Shown here: positions 49,582-55,631 of the stretch, piece after piece
Position numbering within the stretch: the first letter of the stretch is position 1
Layout of the letters: each line of letters begins with the position of its first letter
NCBI GenBank assembly: GCA_947447465.1
Contig: CANFKE010000007.1
Location: forward strand, 51,803 to 115,802
DNA: 64,000 nucleotides
Direction of reading: 5' to 3'
From: Chitinophagaceae bacterium
Lineage (GTDB): Bacteria > Bacteroidota > Bacteroidia > Chitinophagales > Chitinophagaceae
Made by a program: the position numbers and the translations under genes
The notes under the pieces: generated by a model
Told to the model about the DNA's origin: nothing
The model's input: only the letters and a program-made list of their open reading frames with translations
Databases searched by the model: none

Positions 49582-50145
49582 TTACCTAAACTCCCTTTCC
49601 AGAACCTCCAGCACACTGCCTATCGGTAACCCCATTACATTGTAATAGTCGCCGTTTATCTTCTTTATACCCGTTACACCTATCCATTCCTGTATAGCAT
49701 AGGCGCCCGCTTTATCAAAGGGTTTATAGTTAGCTACATAATGTTCTATTTGCGCTGTGCTCAGCGTTCTGAAATGTACTTCTGTAGTTATAGAAAAGCT
49801 TTGTTCTTTATCATCTTTTCTGATACACACACCTGTCACCACGGTATGCATTCGCCCCGATAATCTGGAAAGCATATCAACAGCATTGGCTGCATCAGTT
49901 GGTTTGTTCAATATGTCATTGTCCAGTAGCACTACTGTATCTGCGGCTATCACAATCGCGCCAACGGCTTTATGTGCTATAGCATCAGCTTTCTTCTTGG
50001 CCAGATACACAGGCAATTCCTTGCCCGGCATACCTACAGGTGGCGTTTCATCCACATCGGCTATGATCACTTCAAACTGAAGCTCGGCCATTTCCATGAG
50101 CTGCTTCCTGCGGGGCGACTGTGACGCCAATATTATTTTATTCAC
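49582..50145 (-). CDS. Maf family nucleotide pyrophosphatase (dTTP/UTP-type)
   Basis: Maf proteins hydrolyse non-canonical or dTTP/UTP-type nucleoside triphosphates and are linked to septum control. The start is GTG 50145, giving VNKIILASQSPRRKQLMEMA, which begins right at the conserved S-x-S-PRR nucleotide loop; the ORF track's earlier start runs back into the UbiA gene. Conserved ADVDET, YLAKKKADAIA, IAADTVVLLDNDILNKP and the late GAYAIQEWIGVTGIKKINGDYYNVMGLP are all present. Its start overlaps the UbiA stop (GTGA), so it is translationally coupled to the prenyltransferase. The 187-residue length is normal. Confidence 0.92.
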   Translation of the reverse strand: MNKIILASQSPRRKQLMEMAELQFEVIIADVDETPPVGMPGKELPVYLAKKKADAIAHKAVGAIVIAADTVVLLDNDILNKPTDAANAVDMLSRLSGRMHTVVTGVCIRKDDKEQSFSITTEVHFRTLSTAQIEHYVANYKPFDKAGAYAIQEWIGVTGIKKINGDYYNVMGLPIGSVLEVLEREFR

Positions 50146-51098
50146 TGTATCTGCTGAATTGAAAAATGATAAACAATAAGTGAGGCAATTCCCGAAAGCA
50201 TAATGAACTTCAGCCACTTGCTGGCACTGCCATAATGTTCAATAGTGTTCTTTTGGGTAATATACTTACACCACCAGATGAGCGGCAGGACGATCAATGC
50301 TATTGTATAGATACCTAATACTAAATACTTGTTGGTAATGAAGAAGTAAGAAATGACTGACAATGTAATGATAGTTATAGCACCCAAAGTCTGTGCAAAA
50401 CGCGCAGAAAATTGCAGGCCTTTTTTTATAGGCATGGTCATACATCCTTCCGACGCATCACCCTTATAATCCTCCATATCCTTCACTATTTCCCGCATCC
50501 AGGTAAGTGTAAATGCAAAGAAGGTAAAAGCACCAAACATCCATTTTGGATCAATTCCGTATCTTATTACTTCCTGATAATTAGGAAATTTATATATGCC
50601 GTAGTGCATGCGCAGTGCTGGCTCATAAACTACCAACACAAGAATGGTCAGTGCAGTAAGCAATGCAATGATAACATTGCCAACTATAAACTTCCGTTTA
50701 AAGTGTGTAGAATAAAACCAAAGTAGCACTATGCACAACATTTGAACCAGCAGCCATTCCAGATGTCTCGCATGATAGGCAATAGGTATTACCAGCACCA
50801 TTGCAATTACATTCAAAATAACGTGCGCTATAATTGCGGCGCGTAGAGGTATTCTTTTCTCAAGTATTATTTTGTCAGGTCGGTTGATCAGGTCTATCTT
50901 TATGTCGAAGTAGTCATTGATAATATAACCTGCTGCAGCAATAAGTAATGTCGAAAGCGCGATCGGGAAGAAATCCCAGAAACGCCACAGACCAAGTAAG
51001 TTTCGGCTGTCATAAATAAGGCAATACCATACCAGCAACTGTGTCAGAAACACAATCAGCAGGTTCTTGTAGCGTATCAACCTCAGCCAGTTCCGCAA
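50142..51098 (-). CDS. UbiA family prenyltransferase (geranylgeranylglycerol-phosphate synthase-like)
   Basis: This integral membrane enzyme has about nine hydrophobic segments and both aspartate-rich motifs of the family: NDYFDIKIDLINRPDK for Mg-diphosphate binding and KDMEDYKGD. These enzymes attach a prenyl chain to an aromatic or polyol acceptor. The in-frame start is TTG 51098, since a stop lies five codons upstream and no other start lies between. The N-terminal LRNWLRLIRYKNLLIVFLTQLLVWYCLI is typical of the Bacteroidota version. It forms a coupled pair with maf and lies 125 bases behind pyrE on the same strand, with repeat DNA between. Acceptor is unknown. Confidence 0.88.
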   Translation of the reverse strand: MRNWLRLIRYKNLLIVFLTQLLVWYCLIYDSRNLLGLWRFWDFFPIALSTLLIAAAGYIINDYFDIKIDLINRPDKIILEKRIPLRAAIIAHVILNVIAMVLVIPIAYHARHLEWLLVQMLCIVLLWFYSTHFKRKFIVGNVIIALLTALTILVLVVYEPALRMHYGIYKFPNYQEVIRYGIDPKWMFGAFTFFAFTLTWMREIVKDMEDYKGDASEGCMTMPIKKGLQFSARFAQTLGAITIITLSVISYFFITNKYLVLGIYTIALIVLPLIWWCKYITQKNTIEHYGSASKWLKFIMLSGIASLIVYHFSIQQIQ

Positions 51099-51145
51099 TA
51101 GTCTTAAGTCTTAATTCGTAAGTAGAAAGTCCTTATCTTAGCCAG

Positions 51146-51222
51146 ATTCCATCACATTCTCCCACATTGTCGCATTCCATCACATAGCCACATTCCATCA
51201 CATTTATCACATTGCCGCATTA
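51146..51222. repeat. ATTCCATCACAT short-repeat cluster (also at 62345-62384)
   Basis: ATTCCATCACAT occurs three times (51146, 51174 and 51192) in the gap between pyrE and the UbiA gene. The block also shares two exact stretches with the gap before purB: ATTGTCGCATTCCATC (51166-51181 and 62345-62360) and CACATTGCCGCATTA (51208-51222 and 62370-62384). Confidence 0.7.
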
Positions 51223-51223
51223 A

Positions 51224-51853
51224 TTATTTATTCCAGTTCCCCGGATCCACTCTCCACTGCTCCAATGTCGCCTTTTCCTCAGGTTTAAATAAACCCTTTT
51301 CTTCCGCTACCTCCATCAATGCCTGATAATTACTTATTGTAAACAACGGAACATTAGCTTTCGTAAATGCTTCATCAGCCACAGGAAAACCATAGGTGAA
51401 TAAAGCGCACATACCTATTACATCAGCACCTTCAGCTCGCAGCACATCTACTACCTGCAGACTGCTCTTGCCTGTAGAAACAAGATCTTCAATGATCACC
51501 ACTTTCTGTCCCGGAGTGAGTACGCCCTCTATCTGGTTACCCATGCCATGCTCTTTAGGTTTCGCACGTACATATATAAATGGTAATTTCAACAGGTCGG
51601 CGGCCATTACTCCATGCGGAATACCCGCTGTGGCTACTCCGGCTATCACCTCTGCATCTGGGAAATGCTCCAATACCATATTCGCCAGTTCACTCTTCAC
51701 AAAGTCACGTACATACGGAAAAGATAATGTTTTACGGTTGTCGCAATATACCGGCGAGTGCCAGCCCGATGCCCATGTATAAGGTTTTTGCAGGTTCATT
51801 TGCAATGCCTTAATTTGCATCAGTTTCTCGGCAAAGTGTTTCGATGTGCTCAT
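51224..51853 (-). CDS. pyrE: Orotate phosphoribosyltransferase
   Basis: PyrE joins orotate to PRPP to make orotidine monophosphate in pyrimidine synthesis. I start at ATG 51853 (MSTSKHFAEKLMQI), dropping 16 residues of the ORF track because they overlap a promoter element. Key motifs are SGWHSPVYCDNRKTLSFPYVR, GVATAGIPHGVMAADLLKLPFIYVR with a hairpin KEHGMGNQIEG flexible loop, and the PRPP-binding VVIIEDLVSTGKSS. The 209-residue length fits. It is divergent from the Nudix gene with 46 bases between the two start codons. Confidence 0.95.
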   Translation of the reverse strand: MSTSKHFAEKLMQIKALQMNLQKPYTWASGWHSPVYCDNRKTLSFPYVRDFVKSELANMVLEHFPDAEVIAGVATAGIPHGVMAADLLKLPFIYVRAKPKEHGMGNQIEGVLTPGQKVVIIEDLVSTGKSSLQVVDVLRAEGADVIGMCALFTYGFPVADEAFTKANVPLFTISNYQALMEVAEEKGLFKPEEKATLEQWRVDPGNWNK

Positions 51854-51859
51854 AGCTGT

Positions 51860-51867
51860 CAAACCTA
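51860..51867 (-). promoter_or_regulatory. -7 promoter element abutting the pyrE start codon
   Basis: On the minus strand this is TAGGTTTG, an exact TAnnTTTG, with six bases between it and the ATG. It implies a leaderless or very short-leader pyrE mRNA. Confidence 0.5.
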
Positions 51868-51899
51868 CGCCAAAACCGCAAACCTGCAAAAATACTACC

Positions 51900-52535
51900 A
51901 TGAATTTTACACAAAAACTCTACTACGCCGATAAGCCCATAGTACTTACAAATGATCTGCAGGCATGTATGGCGGATAATCCTGAAATGAGCGGGTTTAA
52001 AGTGTTACATGGTCTCAGTAACCTGCATTTCTCCGAAGCGCTGGACTATCTGCATCAGAAGAACAACTTGGGGGTTATTATCGAAGAGCAGTCTTCAGGA
52101 GCGCTGATGGAGCATATTGGTAATTTCTTTAAGGTGATAAAAGCAGGTGGAGGATTGGTCTATAATACAGAAGGAAAGATCTTGATGATATTCAGGAGAG
52201 GAAAGTGGGACCTGCCTAAGGGTAAACTGGATAAAGGAGAAACTATAGAAGAGTGCGCATTGAGGGAGGTAATAGAGGAAACGGGGATAAAGCAATTGGC
52301 TATGGGTAGTTTTCTTACCGAAACATGGCATTTGTATAACGATCGTGGCCGCAATCTTATTAAACACAGTGTCTGGTACACTATGAATTCTTCCGATACA
52401 GGGTCATTGAAACCCCAGACTGAAGAAGACATTATGGAAGCCCGTTGGACAGATACTAATGAGTTGGGTCCTATGATGGACAATTCTTACAGGGCCATAA
52501 AAGATGTTCTGCACGCTGCAAACATTAAATGGTAG
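51900..52535 (+). CDS. Nudix hydrolase family protein
   Basis: The start is ATG 51900 (MNFTQKLYYADKPIVLTN); the ORF track begins 18 residues earlier, within the short divergent promoter gap. The Nudix box is complete: GKLDKGETIEECALREVIEETGI, with all Gx5Ex7REuxEExGu positions filled. An N-terminal extension of about 75 residues precedes the Nudix fold (KAGGGLVYNTEGKILMIFRRGKWDLPKGK). Substrates in this superfamily are nucleoside diphosphates linked to another moiety; this one is unassigned. It lies divergently from pyrE. Confidence 0.9.
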   Translation: MNFTQKLYYADKPIVLTNDLQACMADNPEMSGFKVLHGLSNLHFSEALDYLHQKNNLGVIIEEQSSGALMEHIGNFFKVIKAGGGLVYNTEGKILMIFRRGKWDLPKGKLDKGETIEECALREVIEETGIKQLAMGSFLTETWHLYNDRGRNLIKHSVWYTMNSSDTGSLKPQTEEDIMEARWTDTNELGPMMDNSYRAIKDVLHAANIKW

Positions 52536-52604
52536 CAGGTAAATTCATAATGGATAATACTAAAATTCGGTGTAGTACATGTTGCAACCGAATGGACAAC
52601 TTTA

Positions 52605-52639
52605 CATAACAAGAGCCGCAATTTGCGGCTCTTGTTATG
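52605..52639. terminator. Long hairpin between Nudix and Spy-like genes
   Basis: CATAACAAGAGCCGCA pairs with TGCGGCTCTTGTTATG around a 3-base loop (16 perfect pairs). There is no strong T tract on either side. It is likely the shared terminator of convergent genes. Confidence 0.7.
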
Positions 52640-52691
52640 TTGGGTATTATCAATAATATTTTTCATTTTGCTGTGCCGAATCAGCAGGCAA

Positions 52692-53168
52692 CTATCTCCA
52701 TCTTCTGCCACCGGCGCGTCCGCCACCTTCACCTCTGCCATCACGCATCTCCTCTTTCAACTTTTTCAGTAATATCTGCTTGAACTCTCTTTCAGCCATG
52801 TTCAGGTCCGAAAGCTGCTGTTGAGTTATGATCTTCAGAAATCTGTCCTGATATTTCTTTTTGATGATCAGTATCTGCTGCTGACAGTCAAGGTCGTCAG
52901 CTACATATTGGGCTATCACAAAATCTTTAGCATCAGGATGTTCTTTGGCATATTTTTCTTTGTAAGGCTTGCGGGTCGCACGTGCTTCAGCCTCATATTC
53001 ATTGAATAAGGGTATAAAATCTCCCGACTGCGCTGCGGTAAGATGTATCCTGTCGGTTATGTAGGCCATTTTAGCAGCGTGGATACGTGCTTTTCCTGCT
53101 TCATCTCGTTGTGCATGTACTGTGTTGACGCTCAATAAAAGCGCGAGTATTACTATAATGTGCTTCAT
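52692..53168 (-). CDS. Spy/CpxP-like periplasmic protein with Gly/Arg-rich tail, third gene of the sigma operon
   Basis: A signal peptide (1-19, ending HAQ) precedes an all-helical domain with two LT/LS-type motifs, DRIHLTAAQSGDFIPLFNEYE and ITQQQLSDLNMAEREFKQILLKKL, the pattern of LTxxQ-type Spy/CpxP proteins. These are periplasmic stress sensors or chaperones. The final 16 residues (GRGEGGGRAGGRRWR) are unusually Gly/Arg-rich and positively charged. It follows the anti-sigma gene by 59 bases and is probably part of the same transcript as the ECF sigma factor. Assignment to Spy-like is by pattern, not by alignment. Confidence 0.75.
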   Translation of the reverse strand: MKHIIVILALLLSVNTVHAQRDEAGKARIHAAKMAYITDRIHLTAAQSGDFIPLFNEYEAEARATRKPYKEKYAKEHPDAKDFVIAQYVADDLDCQQQILIIKKKYQDRFLKIITQQQLSDLNMAEREFKQILLKKLKEEMRDGRGEGGGRAGGRRWR

Positions 53169-53227
53169 ATACTTGTTTTTTTTGCGGGTTATAATTGTTT
53201 ATTAAAAGTCATTGTTGATTCCCGCTT

Positions 53228-53743
53228 TTATTCCCAACCTGTTTCATTAAGGTAGGCAATAATGTCTTTATTTTCAATGTTGAGGTTGGATATGCTGATT
53301 TCCTTTATTGGGGTGTTCACGTCCATACCATATCTCGATTGTACATAATTATTGAGCTCAACTTTCGGTACTGACGATAGCATTTGTTCAGGTACCGTTG
53401 TGTGCTCAGAGAACATAATGTATCCGCCAAAGCTAATGATGCACGCCAACATAGCTGCGGCCAACCATTGTGCCCGAGGTATGGTCCTGCGTTGGCTTGT
53501 CTTCTCTTTGGCAACCGCCAGCATTGTCTCTGGTAACTGGTCAAAATAGCCCTTCGGTAGGCTATATGGTGCATCATGTTTCAATGTCAGCACATTGTCT
53601 CCTGCGGTCACTGTTGCTGTAGCATGTTCAGGCAACTGACTAAAATAACCTTGCGGAACTGCATAGGGCATTTTACGTGGCATATCTGCCAGCATACTCT
53701 GCATTTCTTTTAGCTCGTCCTGTATGTTATTATGGTCATTCAT
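53228..53743 (-). CDS. Probable membrane anti-sigma factor paired with the ECF sigma factor
   Basis: The 171 residues have a cytoplasmic N-terminal region of about 90 residues, one membrane segment (WLAAAMLACIISFGGYIMF, about 95-113), and a periplasmic end. The cytoplasmic part contains two copies of a short motif, YAVPQGYFSQLPE and YSLPKGYFDQLPE, known from many Bacteroidota proteins encoded after ECF sigma genes. It lies 53 bases after the sigma gene on the same strand. Lack of a ZAS zinc motif (HxxxCxxC) means the anti-sigma role is inferred from position, topology and these repeats. Confidence 0.75.
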   Translation of the reverse strand: MNDHNNIQDELKEMQSMLADMPRKMPYAVPQGYFSQLPEHATATVTAGDNVLTLKHDAPYSLPKGYFDQLPETMLAVAKEKTSQRRTIPRAQWLAAAMLACIISFGGYIMFSEHTTVPEQMLSSVPKVELNNYVQSRYGMDVNTPIKEISISNLNIENKDIIAYLNETGWE

Positions 53744-53796
53744 CTCATTAATAAGACATTATTTATACTAAGAAGTTTAATTGGTTTGTAGAATTA

Positions 53797-54357
53797 TTAC
53801 CCTTCTAGTAACATTGTTTCTACTTTTTTTACTGCATGGTGATACGAGGCTTTCAGTGCTCCTGCAGATGTCCCCAATAATTCAGACATCTGTTCATAAG
53901 GCATTTCGTCGTAATATCTCAAATTAAAGACTAATCGCTGTTTATCCGGTAAAGATAAAATGGCTTGCTGCAATTTCCATTCTATCTTATGGGGTGAATA
54001 GTCTTTTTGCGAAGCCAGTTGCTCAGTAAGGATATTTTCATCGCCCGACAAAGATACTGAAGTATGCTTTTTTTGTTGCTCTATCCAGGTCAGGGTCTCA
54101 TTGGTGGCTATTCTGTATAACCACGTATATAGCAATGCTTCCTCCCTGAATTCTCCCAGATTTTTCCACACCTTTATAAAAACATTCTGCAATATATCAT
54201 TGGCATCTTCATGCACTACTACCATTCTGCGGATATGCCAATACAATCGCTCCTGATACTTACGCACCAGTTGTGTGAACGCTGTTTCTTTAAGTTGTTC
54301 ATTCTTAAAAGAAACAACCAGCATATGATCGTTCAACCGATCGTTTTCATCCGGCAT
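53797..54357 (-). CDS. ECF-type RNA polymerase sigma factor
   Basis: The 186 residues show sigma region 2 (FTQLVRKYQERLYWHIRRMVVVHEDANDILQNVFIKVWKNLGEFREEALLYTWLYRIATNETLTW) with the core-binding and -10 recognition helices, and region 4 (AILSLPDKQRLVFNLRYYDEMPYEQMSELLGTSAGALKASYHHAVKKVE) with its helix-turn-helix. It is first in a sigma, anti-sigma, Spy-like operon, so it is probably released by an envelope signal and autoregulated. It starts at the edge of the 1.3-kb repeat-bearing intergenic region. No -35/-10 style ECF promoter is recognised. Confidence 0.93.
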   Translation of the reverse strand: MPDENDRLNDHMLVVSFKNEQLKETAFTQLVRKYQERLYWHIRRMVVVHEDANDILQNVFIKVWKNLGEFREEALLYTWLYRIATNETLTWIEQQKKHTSVSLSGDENILTEQLASQKDYSPHKIEWKLQQAILSLPDKQRLVFNLRYYDEMPYEQMSELLGTSAGALKASYHHAVKKVETMLLEG

Positions 54358-54741
54358 TATAGTTTCGCTATTTACTAATAGACTATCGGAAGGTAAGAAA
54401 GTTTAAAATGAAGTATTTAATGTAGATCATAAAGTTCGCACTCATCGAATCCTGAGTCCGATTATTTCTGGGTGCTGCTGGTAGGAATTCTCCCTATTCC
54501 CGTAAACGAACAAGATGAATAACACCCCTGCATATACTCACCCACCTGTCAAAAGATATCCACAATTTGTTAATGTGCTTTTCTGCACCATAGGCAGGTA
54601 GTAATTTGCATTCCAATGCCAACAAATGTCACAACTCTGGTAAATACGCATAATTGCGTCTCCAATGCCACCGAGCATGCCCCGAAATCTGAGTATCATA
54701 GTCTGTCATTTGATCAGCATGATCAAAGTTCAGACAAAAAA
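54358..54741. other. Intergenic region between the sigma gene and the tandem repeat
   Basis: No credible ORF or RNA gene is seen in these 384 bases. It contains one copy of the dispersed palindromic repeat (54635-54663) and an isolated ATATCCACA, one mismatch from a DnaA box, which alone means nothing. Confidence 0.5.
54635..54663. repeat. Small dispersed palindromic repeat, copy 2
   Basis: CTCTGGTAAATACGCATAATTGCGTCTCC matches the copy at 48127-48155 at 27 of 29 positions; the two changes break the outer part of the left arm. Confidence 0.65.
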
Positions 54742-55460
54742 ATCGGGCATCATCGGGCATTGTCATTCTACATAAACAACTAACTATGAACAACTTACCC
54801 AAATTCAATGCCCGATTATTTTTTCACAACCATCGGGCATACCAACAAAACACGATCCTTGAAATCAATCAAATCCTATATGATCTTGTCATCCTGATGC
54901 TCTCGAAGGACTGATACGATCATATTTTCCGATACAATACACAATCGGGCATCATCGGGCATGGCCATTTTACATAAACAATTAACTATGAACAACTTAC
55001 GACTTTTCAATGCCCGATTATTTTTACACAACCATCGGGCACACCAACAAAACACGATCCTTGAAATCAATGAGATCATCATGATCTTGTCATCGTGAGG
55101 CAATCGAAGCACTGATACGATCATATTTTTCCGATACAATACACAATCGGGCATCATCGGGCATGGTCATTTTACATAAACAATTAACTATGAACAACTT
55201 ACGACTTTTCAATGCCCGATTATTTTTACACAACCATCGGGCACGCCAACAAAACACGATCCTTGAAATCAATGAGATCCATATGATCTTGTCATCCTGA
55301 GGCACTCGAAGCACTGATACGATCATATTTTCCGATAGAATACACAACCGGGCATGATCGGGCATGACCATTTTACATAAACAATTAACTATGAACGATT
55401 TATCATTTTCTATGCCCGATTACTTTTCTGATCGGTATCGGGCATTCCCCCGATCATTGT
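54742..55460. repeat. Tandem array of a ~202-bp unit (three full copies plus a partial)
   Basis: Units begin at 54742, 54944, 55146 and 55347, so the period is 202, 202 and 201. Each opens with the doubled decamer ATCGGGCATC/ATCGGGCAT, has an inverted ATGCCCGAT about 66 bases later, and a third direct ATCGGGCA about 16 bases after that. Units 2 and 3 are almost identical by eye, unit 1 more diverged, and the last copy breaks off within its first third and degenerates. It is non-coding: 202 is not a multiple of three, and the frame-shifted reverse ORFs there are chance products. Confidence 0.9.
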
Positions 55461-55631
55461 GGTTGCAATCAGGAAAGACAATTTTTATCTGCATAATATT
55501 ATTCGAATAAAATCTACACATTACTATTTTTTATTCTTCTATTTTTATAGCAAACAAACGTTTTAAATTATATCAACGTCTTAGTTAGGTAGTCTCTGAT
55601 CAAGACAGATCGGTTAAAAAGTAAATACAAC
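55461..55631. other. AT-rich spacer upstream of the PKD/CHU_C gene
   Basis: This 171-base stretch has no ORF and no exact TAnnTTTG. It presumably holds the promoter of the following gene, but I cannot place it. Confidence 0.35.

Noticed and set aside
54876-55371. Two overlapping 93-residue minus-strand ORFs that resemble each other
   Set aside because: They lie inside the 202-bp tandem repeat and look alike only because the DNA repeats; each crosses the repeat joint in a different frame and neither has a plausible start context.
54742-55460. Possible CRISPR array
   Set aside because: The period is about 202 bases with nearly the whole unit conserved, unlike 25-40-base repeats with unique spacers; no cas genes are present.
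54742-55460. Possible replication origin with iterons
   Set aside because: No clear DnaA boxes (only one imperfect ATATCCACA nearby), no dnaA/dnaN neighbours; left as a repeat of unknown role.
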